A DNA stretch of 64,000 bases, taken from JANXZS01 sp963797255 (GTDB taxonomy: Bacteria > Acidobacteriota > Terriglobia > Terriglobales > Acidobacteriaceae). Made by a program: the position numbers and the translations under genes. The notes beneath the pieces were generated by a model, which worked only from the letters and a program-made list of their open reading frames with translations, searched no databases and was not told the origin of the DNA. This document shows, one piece after another, positions 44,889-54,154 of this stretch. Numbering within the stretch: position 1 is the first letter of the stretch; every line of letters begins with the position of its first letter. The stretch is taken from assembly GCA_963797255.1 (NCBI GenBank), contig CAWCOV010000019.1, positions 124,001 to 188,000 on the forward strand. The letters are read 5' to 3'.

Positions 44889-45077
44889 ATGCCGTTTGCT
44901 TCCGGGTTCCAATGCGCTGGCTGTGGAGAGTGGAATGAGACCGTGGTGGATGAGTCTGCAGGCAGCCGGCAGAGTTACGTCGAAGATTGCCAGGTGTGCT
45001 GCAAACCGAATGTACTCCAGATTCTCTGGGACGTTGCGGGTGAGGAGTACTGGATTCAGGCAGAGCTTGAGAGTTGA
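44889..45077 (+). CDS. CPXCG-motif cysteine-rich protein
   Basis: A 62-aa protein of the Cys_rich_CPXG family. FQCAGCGEWNETVVDESAGS then YVEDCQVCCKPNVLQI, a four-cysteine zinc ribbon; the first pair reads CAGC instead of CPxC. Starts 34 bp after the molybdopterin enzyme on the same strand, with GGGGGGAGC upstream of ATG 44889. Function unknown. Confidence 0.85.
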   Translation: MPFASGFQCAGCGEWNETVVDESAGSRQSYVEDCQVCCKPNVLQILWDVAGEEYWIQAELES

Positions 45078-45149
45078 CGAGATCCTTGCCGGATTGATGA
45101 CGCGAGGTCTCGTTTAATGCAGGAACCGAATACCGCGGCAGCCCCGGAG

Positions 45150-45179
45150 TTGGGTCAAGCCCCTTCCATCACTTATAAT
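45150..45179 (+). promoter_or_regulatory. Promoter of bamA
   Basis: TTGGGT (45150-45155), 18-bp spacer and a perfect TATAAT (45174-45179). It lies inside the frame that opens at 45117 and so argues for a bamA start at or after 45201. Confidence 0.6.
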
Positions 45180-45200
45180 CACCTTTTCCTCAAGCACGAC

Positions 45201-48098
45201 ATGACCTTTTGCAGTGAGGGTGTGCCTATTTTTCCCGTCGTACTCCAAGGGAGTCAGAACTCCCAACACGAACAGCATTCAGTTTCGCGCCCGCGGTTTC
45301 GCCGATTGACGAGGTTTCTGGCGCTGTTTCTGCTATTTTTTGCGGTTTCGGCCTTCGCCCAGCAGAATACGATCTCGTCCATTCGCGTCATTGGCAACCG
45401 TCGTATCCCTAAAGAGACGATCCTTGCCCGCCTGTTTACCCACCCGGGAGACACGATCGACCAGCTTGCGATTGAACGCGACTTCAATTCCCTATGGAAC
45501 ACCGGCTACTTCGAAGACGTCCGCATTGAGAAGGAAGACACCCCCAAGGGCATTATTCTGAACGTGTATGTACGAGAGAAACCCACGATCCGCGAGATCA
45601 ACTACAAGGGAATGAACTCGATTACGCAGTCGGACGTGCTGGAGCGCTTCAAAAAAGCGAAAGTCGGGCTGAGCGTTGAGAGCCAGTACGATCCCACCAA
45701 GATCAAGCGTGCGGAGACGGTAATCAAGGAGTTGCTGGCCGAACACGGTCACCAGTTCGCCACCATCAAGACCGACGTAAAGACTATTCCGCCGGCCTCA
45801 GTCTCAGTGAACTTCAATATCAAGGAAGGCCCTACCGTTAAGGTGGGCAAGATCCAGTTCCAGGGAAACGAACACCTCACGTCTCGCGAGTTGCGCGCGA
45901 GCATGAAGAACTTGCGGCCGATCGGTATTCCGCACTCGATCTTCCTGGAAAACCTGTTTCCGCGCACATACGACGCCAGCAAACTGGAAGAAGATGCCGA
46001 TCGTGTTCGCAATGCTTATCGCGACAAGGGCTACTTCCGCGCGCAGGTCAGCGAGCCTCTTACGCATATCCGCAATGAAGGCGGACTCTCCCTTTTGACC
46101 TTCCGGCCCAAGAAGGGCAAGCGGATCGATATCCGCATGCCGATTGAAGAGGGCGACCGTTACCGCCTGGGAACAATCACCTTCAGCGGCAATACGAAGA
46201 TGACGAACACGAGAGCTCTTCGTGCGCAATTCAACATGAAGGATGGGGACTTCTTCAGCGCGACTCTCGTTGGCAAGGGACTTGAGAATCTGCGTAAAGC
46301 CTATGGCCAGCTGGGCTACATTAATTTCGCGGCTGTGCCGACGCCCAAAATCGACGAAGCGAAGAAGACCGTCAATCTGGATATCGACATCGACGAAGGC
46401 AAGCAGTTTTATGTATCCCGCATTGAATTCCAAGGCAACACGATTACACGCGATCGTGTTATCCGACGCGAGTTGCAGATTCAGGAAGGGCAGGTCTACA
46501 ACAGCGCCCTTTGGGAAGCCAGCCTGCTACGCCTGAACCAACTGGACTATTTCGATCCATTGAAGGTTGACCAAGACTCTGAGACCCACCAGGACGCCCA
46601 GAACGGCACCGTTGAGCTGCTCTTGAAGGTGAAGGAAAAGGGCAAGAACTCCATCGGACTGAACGGCGGCGTCAGCGGCTTGTCCGGCGCGTTCATTGGA
46701 TTGAATTACCAGACCAACAATTTCCTCGGACTGGGCGAAACACTCAGCGTGCAGGCGAATGTCGGTAACGTCTCCCGCAACCTGTTATTTGGATTTACCG
46801 AGCCTTACCTGAAGAACCGGCCGTTGAATGTGGGCTTCCAGATCTTCTCAAGCAAGCAAGACTACAACGCAGCCAAGAGCTACGCGCAGTCAACCACCGC
46901 TACGCAAAACCAGACGAACGCGACGAATTCCCTGGTGCAGAACTACAACCAGTCGACGAACGGCTTCAGCCTGTCTTCGAGCTACCCGATCCGGCGTTCT
47001 TTCAAGCGCGTCGGTTTGACGTACTCATGGACCGACTCGTCGATCACGACGTTCAGCCAGGCATCGACCAATCTGTTCCAGACATTGGCATTCCGTGGCG
47101 GCATTGCCGGCCAGAATGCGCTGCAGGGCATCATCAACAGCTCGGCCTCATTCAGCTTCCAATACAACCACCTGGACAGCGCCTATAAGCCGCGCAACGG
47201 CAATGAGGCGTCTCTTGCCTTCCAGATCGCGGGACTTGGCGGCAACGTCCGCTATTTCACTCCGGTCTTGGAATACAAGCAGTTCATGTCGATGAGAGGC
47301 CTGAAAAGGAACATGGAAGGCCGGAACGTATTCGGCTATCGTCTGCAAGCTGCATACGTTCAGGGATACGGCGGCGCTGTCGCTCCTCCCACCAACCGCT
47401 TCTACACTGGCGGCGAGTCGGACTTGCGCGGCTTTGACGTTCGCGCAGTCACGCCCTACGCCTATATCCCGACACGCGTCCTCTTTAACCTGACGAACCC
47501 GGATGGTTCGCTGGTTCCGCGCGATCCGCAGAACCCGCAGCTTGGCCCCATCCAGGTGCCACTGCCGGTATACGGCGTGGTCTCTGTCGGCGGCGACACC
47601 ACATTTACCAGCAACATGGAGTACCGAATCCCGATCGCCGGGCCGGTAACGTTTGCCTTCTTTGATGATTTCGGGCTGGACGTCATTCTGCGTAAATCGC
47701 AGCTACGCCAGAGCGTGGAAGGAAACGACATCATCAACGCCCCACTTTATGGCTGCCCGACCTACATCAACGGCGCTTGCCAGGGCGGACAGAGCGTCCA
47801 CTTCAGCCCGCTGATCGCACCGATATACGGAACAAACCTGGTTCCGCGCATGTCGCTGGGCGGTGAGTTGCAGGTGATTCTGCCGATCGTAAATGCGCCC
47901 TTCCGCATTTATTACGCCTATAACCCCTTGCGGCTCTATCGCCAGGTACCAGGCCAGACGCTGATTACCCGTTCAATGTTCCCGGCAGGCGGTGCGGGAG
48001 ATTACAGCTATGCGGAATCGTTGCAGCTGTATGGCCCCTACTACCAGATGCGTGAACCACGTAAGACCTTCCGTCTGACGGTCAGTACAACCTTCTAA
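45201..48098 (+). CDS. bamA: Outer-membrane protein assembly factor BamA
   Basis: About 965 aa. Export signal RRLTRFLALFLLFFAVSAFAQ, five POTRA domains (ISSIRVIGNRRIPKETILAR; INYKGMNSITQSDVLERF; VGKIQFQGNEHLTSRELRAS; LGTITFSGNTKMTNTRALR; VSRIEFQGNTITRDRVIRRE), then a 16-strand barrel with FYTGGESDLRGFDVRAVTPY, the conserved lid-lock-like motif, and ending RKTFRLTVSTTF with the terminal Phe. It folds beta-barrel proteins into the outer membrane. I choose ATG 45201 since the promoter overlaps the longer frame. ompH/skp-like chaperone gene follows, its functional partner. Confidence 0.95.
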   Translation: MTFCSEGVPIFPVVLQGSQNSQHEQHSVSRPRFRRLTRFLALFLLFFAVSAFAQQNTISSIRVIGNRRIPKETILARLFTHPGDTIDQLAIERDFNSLWNTGYFEDVRIEKEDTPKGIILNVYVREKPTIREINYKGMNSITQSDVLERFKKAKVGLSVESQYDPTKIKRAETVIKELLAEHGHQFATIKTDVKTIPPASVSVNFNIKEGPTVKVGKIQFQGNEHLTSRELRASMKNLRPIGIPHSIFLENLFPRTYDASKLEEDADRVRNAYRDKGYFRAQVSEPLTHIRNEGGLSLLTFRPKKGKRIDIRMPIEEGDRYRLGTITFSGNTKMTNTRALRAQFNMKDGDFFSATLVGKGLENLRKAYGQLGYINFAAVPTPKIDEAKKTVNLDIDIDEGKQFYVSRIEFQGNTITRDRVIRRELQIQEGQVYNSALWEASLLRLNQLDYFDPLKVDQDSETHQDAQNGTVELLLKVKEKGKNSIGLNGGVSGLSGAFIGLNYQTNNFLGLGETLSVQANVGNVSRNLLFGFTEPYLKNRPLNVGFQIFSSKQDYNAAKSYAQSTTATQNQTNATNSLVQNYNQSTNGFSLSSSYPIRRSFKRVGLTYSWTDSSITTFSQASTNLFQTLAFRGGIAGQNALQGIINSSASFSFQYNHLDSAYKPRNGNEASLAFQIAGLGGNVRYFTPVLEYKQFMSMRGLKRNMEGRNVFGYRLQAAYVQGYGGAVAPPTNRFYTGGESDLRGFDVRAVTPYAYIPTRVLFNLTNPDGSLVPRDPQNPQLGPIQVPLPVYGVVSVGGDTTFTSNMEYRIPIAGPVTFAFFDDFGLDVILRKSQLRQSVEGNDIINAPLYGCPTYINGACQGGQSVHFSPLIAPIYGTNLVPRMSLGGELQVILPIVNAPFRIYYAYNPLRLYRQVPGQTLITRSMFPAGGAGDYSYAESLQLYGPYYQMREPRKTFRLTVSTTF

Positions 48099-48351
48099 GT
48101 AGCGCGTCTAACCGGGATCCGCCATGGCTTCCGGTTTGACGCTGTCTATCCCCATACCTATAATTCTGTAAGGTTCCTGCGATGTCTCTTCCCGTGTTTC
48201 TTCTTCAGCAAGATCCAGCTCGATTCGAGGCTCGGATGCTGCCCCTTTGGAAGTGCGCTAGAGGTTGAACAGGAAGCGAAGACTTGCTTCCGTGAGGAAA
48301 TGCGGACAATCTCGAATCGACCCGAAGAACCGAAGGAGTTTTGAAAACCTA

Positions 48352-49038
48352 ATGAAGCGTTCGTTGATATTAGCTTGCCTGCTTGCGTCCGGACTTGGCA
48401 TGACCGCATTTGCTCAGACCGCCGCTCCTACAGCCGCCGCACCCGCATCCGCTCCCGCCGGGCCCGCAAAAATTGGCATCATCGCCTTCCAACCCGCTGT
48501 ATTCGGTACCAACGAAGGACAGCGTGATTCCGCGCAGCTTCGTCAGAAGTTTGATCCCAAGCAGGCGCAGTTGAAGGCTCTGAATGACGAGATCGACTCT
48601 CTCACCACCGCTTTGAAATCGCAGGGTGACAAGTTGAGCGACGCAGAACGCGCCGCACGTCAGCGGACGATCGAAGAGAAGCAGAAAACGCTGCAGCGCA
48701 ACGTGGAAGATGCCCAGAACGAAGCACAGGCTGAGATGGGCACCATGTACCAGACGCTGGCACAGAAGGTCTACGAAGTTCTACAGTCCTATGCTCAGCA
48801 GAATGGCTACACCATGATCGTGGACATCAGCACGGAAAAGAGCCCGATCCTGTGGGCCAGCCAGGCCACAGACGTAACGCAGGCGGTTGTTCAGGCTTAC
48901 AACGCCAAGTCCGGAGTTCCGGCGCAACCTGGTGCAGGCGCAGCTCCTGCAGCAACTCGACCAGCCGGAGCGGGAGCGGCTACTCGTCCGCCAGCCTCCA
49001 CCACACCCAAGCCCGTAACGCCGACCACACCTAAATAA
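48352..49038 (+). CDS. OmpH/Skp-like periplasmic chaperone
   Basis: About 228 aa. Signal peptide MKRSLILACLLASGLGMTAF, a Pro/Ala linker, the OmpH N-terminal strand KIGIIAFQPAVFGTNEGQRD, a long coiled-coil hairpin (DPKQAQLKALNDEIDSLTTA to EAQAEMGTMYQTLAQK) and the second strand GYTMIVDISTEKSPILW. A Pro/Ala/Thr-rich tail of about 40 aa follows, unlike E. coli Skp. Likely holds outer-membrane proteins for BamA, as its position suggests. Confidence 0.85.
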   Translation: MKRSLILACLLASGLGMTAFAQTAAPTAAAPASAPAGPAKIGIIAFQPAVFGTNEGQRDSAQLRQKFDPKQAQLKALNDEIDSLTTALKSQGDKLSDAERAARQRTIEEKQKTLQRNVEDAQNEAQAEMGTMYQTLAQKVYEVLQSYAQQNGYTMIVDISTEKSPILWASQATDVTQAVVQAYNAKSGVPAQPGAGAAPAATRPAGAGAATRPPASTTPKPVTPTTPK

Positions 49039-49058
49039 GCGGTATAGCGTCGAGAATA

Positions 49059-49089
49059 AAAATGACCCCGATTTCGGGGTCATTTTTCG
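49059..49089 (+). terminator. Terminator after the bamA-ompH unit
   Basis: AAATGACCCCGA-TT-TCGGGGTCATTTTT, perfect stem with T-run. Confidence 0.9.
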
Positions 49090-49159
49090 TTCCGGACAAC
49101 GGGCCATCCGGGCTCACTTATTCGGCGACAAACGCTGGAAAATGAGAAGGCTGAAAAAG

Positions 49160-49365
49160 CTTCCGCCTGTGGAAAAAAATGTGGAATAAGTTACCTGTTT
49201 GCAGACTCGGTATTTGCAATCAGTTAACGTTTCAGCCGGACATACTGTTTGCTAATCCGTTAAGACACTTGTTTTCAGGGGCTCTGCCACGCGGTCTTTT
49301 CCAGTTGCCCACAAGGTGTTGCAACTTTTCCACAGATGTTCTTATCTTGCGCTTTCCACAGATTC
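49160..49365. other. Cluster of DnaA-box-like 9-mers
   Basis: In the 324-bp gap between ompH and lepA: TGTGGAAAA (49168-49176), TGTGGAATA (49180-49188), TTTTCCACA (49326-49334) and CTTTCCACA (49352-49360), each one or two mismatches from TTATNCACA. The two pairs face each other. The interval is AT-richer than its surroundings. No gene is seen here. Confidence 0.4.
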
Positions 49366-49412
49366 AGGTTACGGCTGAGTGACTTACCTCAAGTTACGAA
49401 CGAATTCCCAAG

Positions 49413-51221
49413 CTAGCGGGATGGGTCTTCGCCGAGCTTGAGAACTGCCAAAAACGCCTCTTGCGGAATGTCAACTTTACCTACCCGTTTCATGCGCTTT
49501 TTGCCCTCTTTTTGCTTTTCCAGCAGCTTGCGTTTGCGCGAGATATCACCGCCGTAGCACTTGGCAATCACGTTCTTGCGCAAGGCCGCGACAGACTCCC
49601 TGGCGACGATTTTGGAGCCGATGGCGGCCTGGATCGCGACTTCGAACTGTTGGCGCGGAATAAGCTCGCGCATTTTTGAAACCAGCGCGCGGCCACGGTC
49701 ATAAGCGAATTCACGATGCACGATGATCGAAAGTGCGTCCACCGGCTCACCGGAAACGAGAATATCGAGCTTGACCATGGGCGATACCCACGTTCCTGCC
49801 AACTGATAATCGAGCGACGCATAGCCGCGCGATACTGATTTCAGACGGTCATAAAAGTCCAGCACGATTTCATTCAGAGGCAGCTCGTAGGAAAGCATTA
49901 CGCGAGTGGGAGTTACATATTCAAAATTTTTCTGCCGGCCGCGCTTCTCTTCCACCAATTTCAAAATGCCGCCAACATATTCCTCGTTGGTGAGAATGGT
50001 GGCATCGATGGTTGGCTCTTCGATTTTTTCAATGTTGCTTGGGTCAGGCCAGCGCGATGGATTGTCGACTTCAATTACGGAACCGTCAGTGAGCGTTATT
50101 TTGTAACGCACGCCCGGAGCGGTTGTAATGAGGTCCAATTCGTATTCGCGTTCCAGGCGTTCCTGGATGATTTCCATATGAAGCAAGCCGAGAAATCCGC
50201 AGCGGAATCCGAAACCAAGAGCGACAGAACTTTCGGGCTCGAAGAAAAATGAAGAGTCGTTGAGGCGAAGTTTTTCGAGGGCATCTCGTAACAATGTGTG
50301 TTCGTGCGAGTCCACCGTATAGATTCCGGCGAAGACCATGGACTTGATGTCTTCAAAGCCGGGCAGCGGTGAAGTGCAGGGTCGCGCATCTTCCGTGATG
50401 GTGTCGCCGATCTTGGTATCGGCAACGTTCTTGATCGTCGCTGTGAAGAAACCTACTTCCCCCGCAACCAACTCGCCGATCTCCACTGGCTTTGGCGTGA
50501 GCACGCCGAGCGCTTCCACATCGAAAGTCTTCCCATTCGACATGAAGCGAATTTTTGCATTCTTCCTGAGACGGCCGTTGATGATTCTCGCAAGCACCAC
50601 GACGCCGCGATACGAGTCGAACCATGAATCGAAGATCAGCGCCTGTAGCGGCGCATCGATGTCGCCGGTTGGAGGCGGAAGGCGATGAACAATGGCTTCC
50701 AGCACGTCGGGGACGCCGAGACCTGTCTTGGCGCTTACGGGAATGGCATCGGTTGCATCCAGGCCAACAGTGGATTCGATCATCTCCTGTGTGCGAACGA
50801 CATCGGCACTCGGAAGATCGATCTTGTTGATGACGGGGATCATGTCGAGACCGTTGTTGATGGCCAGGTGGGCGTTGGCGAGTGTCTGCGCCTCCACTCC
50901 CTGCGACGCGTCCACTACGAGCAAAGCGCCTTCACACGATGCGAGCGAGCGTGAGACCTCGTACGAAAAATCAACGTGGCCGGGTGTGTCGATCAGGTTG
51001 AGCTGATAGATCTCGCCGTCTTTCGCGTTGTACATCATGCGCACGGCATGTGCCTTGATGGTGATGCCGCGTTCGCGCTCGAGGTCCATCGCATCCAGAA
51101 CCTGGGCCTGCATTTCCCGAGCCGTCAACGAGCCGGTCAGCTCGAGAAGCCTGTCCGACAAAGTTGATTTACCGTGGTCGATGTGCGCGATGATCGCGAA
51201 ATTCCGAATATGTGCAATGTC
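49413..51221 (-). CDS. lepA: Elongation factor 4 (LepA)
   Basis: About 602 aa from MDIAHIRNFAIIAHIDHGKS (ATG 51221). GTPase motifs: G1 AHIDHGKST, G3 DTPGHVDF, G4 NKIDLP. Then EF-G-like domains and the LepA-specific C-terminal end (KCYGGDISRKRKLLEKQKEG). Back-translocates or rescues stalled ribosomes; ribosome biogenesis role has also been proposed. A longer in-frame start at 51275 adds 18 non-conserved residues. Confidence 0.96.
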   Translation of the reverse strand, partial: DIAHIRNFAIIAHIDHGKSTLSDRLLELTGSLTAREMQAQVLDAMDLERERGITIKAHAVRMMYNAKDGEIYQLNLIDTPGHVDFSYEVSRSLASCEGALLVVDASQGVEAQTLANAHLAINNGLDMIPVINKIDLPSADVVRTQEMIESTVGLDATDAIPVSAKTGLGVPDVLEAIVHRLPPPTGDIDAPLQALIFDSWFDSYRGVVVLARIINGRLRKNAKIRFMSNGKTFDVEALGVLTPKPVEIGELVAGEVGFFTATIKNVADTKIGDTITEDARPCTSPLPGFEDIKSMVFAGIYTVDSHEHTLLRDALEKLRLNDSSFFFEPESSVALGFGFRCGFLGLLHMEIIQERLEREYELDLITTAPGVRYKITLTDGSVIEVDNPSRWPDPSNIEKIEEPTIDATILTNEEYVGGILKLVEEKRGRQKNFEYVTPTRVMLSYELPLNEIVLDFYDRLKSVSRGYASLDYQLAGTWVSPMVKLDILVSGEPVDALSIIVHREFAYDRGRALVSKMRELIPRQQFEVAIQAAIGSKIVARESVAALRKNVIAKCYGGDISRKRKLLEKQKEGKKRMKRVGKVDIPQEAFLAVLKLGEDPSR

Positions 51222-51355
51222 CATTGAGAGATGCCGGAGGGTGGGGCGCACCGCAAACTGAAGCGCGGCGCACAAACTTCCTCAATACATGATCTTATCA
51301 TCGGTGTGGAGTGGGTTCGCGCAATACAATAAGGACAGCCTTTTTCAATTACCGC

Positions 51356-53206
51356 ATGGTTGGTTTCAAACTTTCCTCTGCTGCTGCGTGCGTAGCTTTC
51401 TTGCTGCTTACCGGGTGCGATCCGCAGCCGGCGACTACTCCTGCAAAGAAACCTGCTCAAGCTACTGCGCCAACGCTCACAAAAACAGGCACGCCGTCCA
51501 CGCAGGCGGAGAAGCCCGAGTCCACTCCTGAAGCTGCGACAAACGCCGCCAAGAATCAGCAGCTCATCGACGAAGTGGAGAAAGCGTACGCCAGCGGAAT
51601 GTCAAACTACCGCAACGGGCAATTGACGGAAGCGAAAAGAGACTTCGATCATGCGGTAGACCTGATGTTGGCGAGCGGCATTGATCTTAAAAGTAATCCG
51701 CAGCTAAGTGAAGAGTTTGAGCACATCGTAGACGCGGTGAACACGTTGGAGATGCAGGCCTTGAAGCAAGGCAACGGCTTTGCTCCGAAGATTGAGCCTT
51801 CTCCCGTCGATATCGCCAACGATGTTACATTCCCCGTCGATCCTAATTTGAAAGCGCAGGCGATCGCGGAATTGAAGACGACGCAATCCGATTTGCCGCT
51901 CGTGATCAACGATTACGTCGCCAGCCAGATAAGTTTCTTTTCGACGAAGGGTCACGGCACCCTGATGCGTTCGTTGCAACGCGCAGGGCGTTATAAGCCG
52001 ATGATTCAGCGCATTCTTGCGGAAGAGGGCGTGCCGCAGGACCTGATCTATCAAGCTGTTGCAGAATCCGGCTTTCAGCCGCAGGCGATGAATGGGCGTT
52101 CGGGAGCAGGAGGCATGTGGCAGTTCATGCCATTCGGCACCTACGGTCTTGCGCGCAATGGATGGTATGACGAGCGATTCGATCCGGAAAAATCGACCCG
52201 CGCCTACGCGCGTTATATGAAGTCCATTTACGACCAGCTCGGTGACTGGTATCTCGCTATGGCGGGATACGACTGGGGTCCGGGGAATGTGCAACGCGCA
52301 GTGCAGCGTACGGGCTATGCGGACTTCTGGGAATTGTATCGGCGCAACGTGCTGCCGCAGGAGACGAAGAATTACGTTCCCGTAATTCTTGCCGCGGCCA
52401 TCATGGCGAAGAATCCTGGTCAGTATGGATTGGATGCAATGACCTTCGATCCTCCTCTCGTCACCGACAACATAACTACAAACAATGCGGTGGATCTGCG
52501 ATTGGTTTCTGATGTGGTGGAAGCGCCTGTGCAGGAGATCGTCGGACTAAACCCGAGTCTGCTGCGCATGAGCACACCTCCGGATACGCCCTACGAGTTG
52601 CACCTTCCTGCGGGCACAAAAGATTTATACGAGAAGCGCATCGCGGAGATCCCTGAAGACAAACGCAGAAGCTGGAGATATCACAAGCTCGCGCCGGGAG
52701 AAACGCTCGACGATGTGGCGAAAACTTTCCACGTCAGCGCCGCCGACATTGCTTTCGTAAATCAACTTCCCGCGGAAAATCCACTTTCACAAAGCGAAGC
52801 ACTGGTAATTCCCTTGGCACCTGCCCCTTCGGTGTCATCGTCGTCCCGCGCGACGACATACACGGTGCGTCGTGGCGAGACGCTGGTTTCAATCTCTGAT
52901 CGATTTGGTGTTTCTGTCGACCAGCTTCGACGTTGGAATCACTTGAAGTCCACGCAGGTTTCATCCGGCAAAAAACTCTACGTTGCTGAGCCGGCACACG
53001 TAACGCGAACCAGCGCACACAAGCGTAAATCGCGGTCTTCAGCCTCATCGGCGAGTGACAGCAGCAGTCATGCAAAGAGTTCCGGCCAGACAGCGTCAAA
53101 ACATTCTTCGAGCAAGAAGTCGACGAAATCGGGCTCTTCTTCATCGAAGAAAAAATCTTCTTCCAAGTCTTCGAAATCATCTTCGAAGCATTCTTCCGCA
53201 ACGTAA
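51356..53206 (+). CDS. MltD-like lytic transglycosylase lipoprotein with two LysM domains
   Basis: About 616 aa. Lipobox AFLLLTGC near residue 20, so lipid-anchored. SLT domain: catalytic Glu in QAVAESGFQPQAMNGRSGAG, then GGMWQFMPFGTYGLARNGWY and the MAGYDWGPGNVQRAV motif. Two LysM repeats (HKLAPGETLDDVAKTFHVSA; YTVRRGETLVSISDRFGVSV) bind peptidoglycan. The last 70 residues are a Ser/Lys-rich low-complexity tail (SSKKKSSSKSSKSSSKHSS), odd for this family. Cleaves peptidoglycan glycan strands. Confidence 0.92.
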   Translation: MVGFKLSSAAACVAFLLLTGCDPQPATTPAKKPAQATAPTLTKTGTPSTQAEKPESTPEAATNAAKNQQLIDEVEKAYASGMSNYRNGQLTEAKRDFDHAVDLMLASGIDLKSNPQLSEEFEHIVDAVNTLEMQALKQGNGFAPKIEPSPVDIANDVTFPVDPNLKAQAIAELKTTQSDLPLVINDYVASQISFFSTKGHGTLMRSLQRAGRYKPMIQRILAEEGVPQDLIYQAVAESGFQPQAMNGRSGAGGMWQFMPFGTYGLARNGWYDERFDPEKSTRAYARYMKSIYDQLGDWYLAMAGYDWGPGNVQRAVQRTGYADFWELYRRNVLPQETKNYVPVILAAAIMAKNPGQYGLDAMTFDPPLVTDNITTNNAVDLRLVSDVVEAPVQEIVGLNPSLLRMSTPPDTPYELHLPAGTKDLYEKRIAEIPEDKRRSWRYHKLAPGETLDDVAKTFHVSAADIAFVNQLPAENPLSQSEALVIPLAPAPSVSSSSRATTYTVRRGETLVSISDRFGVSVDQLRRWNHLKSTQVSSGKKLYVAEPAHVTRTSAHKRKSRSSASSASDSSSHAKSSGQTASKHSSSKKSTKSGSSSSKKKSSSKSSKSSSKHSSAT

Positions 53207-53307
53207 AACCGGCTCACACCGAACGCAAAACCGAAGACACGCGAATGACAATCGCACAAGGAAGTTCACTTCTTGCTTGCGTTCGCTCGCGTACCGTTGC
53301 ATGCTGT

Positions 53308-53316
53308 TGCTATAAT
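53308..53316 (+). promoter_or_regulatory. Extended -10 promoter
   Basis: TGCTATAAT, an extended -10 with perfect TATAAT, 80 bp before the histone-H1-like gene. No -35 match is needed or seen. Confidence 0.55.
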
Positions 53317-53395
53317 CCGCGCGGAAGTGAACCGCGCGTTAAGCTACGTTGTGCAATCAAAATTCGTAAGTACCGGCGCCGTGGGAGGCATGGGA

Positions 53396-54079
53396 ATGCA
53401 GGACGATCGCAAACTTTCCGCACAGAACGACAGCGAGTTTGAGCCCGAGGACGACGAGTCCTTGGAAGAGCTGGAAGATAGCTTCGACGACGATGAGGAA
53501 GAAGAAGAGATCAGCATTTCGATTTCCTCTGACGACGACGAAGATCTAGGTCACGACAACGAAGACGAAGACAAAGTCTCTCCACCTGAAGTGAAAGAGC
53601 CGGCTGAAGTTTTTGGTGTTCCAGCCCCGGCTAAGAAAGCTGCACCGAAAAAAGCTGCACCGAAGAAGGCTCCTGCAAAGAAAGCTGCAGTCAAGGCGCC
53701 GGCAAAGAAGGCCGCAAAGAAAGTTGCAGTCAAGGCACCAGCCAAGAAGTCAGTTAAAAAGGCAGTAAAGAAAGCCGCGAAGAAGGTTGCGGCGAAAGCT
53801 CCGGCCAAGAAGGCCGCAAAGAAGTCAGCCGCTAAGAAGAGCAGTAAAAGCGCTCGTAGCGGCGGCAAAGCCACCAAGAAATCGGTGGTTAGTAAGAAGA
53901 GCGCTGTTGGTAAAAAATCTACAAAACGAGGTACTCCTTTGGCAGTGAAGAAGGCAGCAAAGAAGGCAGCAAAGAAGGCGCCAGCCAAGAAGGCAGTAGC
54001 GAAGAAGGCTCCGGCGAAGAAGGCAGCTAAGAAGGCAACCAAGAAGGCGCCTGCTAAGAAGGCCGCCAAGAAGAAATAA
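53396..54079 (+). CDS. Histone-H1-like / AlgP-like protein with acidic N-terminus
   Basis: About 227 aa from ATG 53396 (GGGAGG 8 bases upstream). Residues 10-60 are strongly acidic (EFEPEDDESLEELEDSFDDD and further D/E runs); the rest is tandem PAKKAA/KKAA repeats, as in eukaryotic H1 tails and bacterial AlgP/HctB-type proteins. Probably binds DNA through the basic tail, while the acidic head may neutralise it or bind a partner. The repeat-rich DNA makes copy number variable between strains. Confidence 0.8.
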   Translation: MQDDRKLSAQNDSEFEPEDDESLEELEDSFDDDEEEEEISISISSDDDEDLGHDNEDEDKVSPPEVKEPAEVFGVPAPAKKAAPKKAAPKKAPAKKAAVKAPAKKAAKKVAVKAPAKKSVKKAVKKAAKKVAAKAPAKKAAKKSAAKKSSKSARSGGKATKKSVVSKKSAVGKKSTKRGTPLAVKKAAKKAAKKAPAKKAVAKKAPAKKAAKKATKKAPAKKAAKKK

Positions 54080-54098
54080 CCGTTCTACAAGGCAAGCA

Positions 54099-54129
54099 AA
54101 AGAGCCCGGCAATCTGCCGGGCTTTTTTG
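54099..54129 (+). terminator. Terminator after the histone-like gene
   Basis: AGCCCGGCA-ATC-TGCCGGGCTTTTTT. Confidence 0.9.
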
Positions 54130-54154
54130 CGTCCGCTGATAAGTGAGTCTTTAG

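Noticed and set aside
53396..54079. KKAA repeat region as a tandem DNA repeat without coding function
   Set aside because: Codons vary synonymously while the protein pattern holds, and promoter, SD and terminator are in place.
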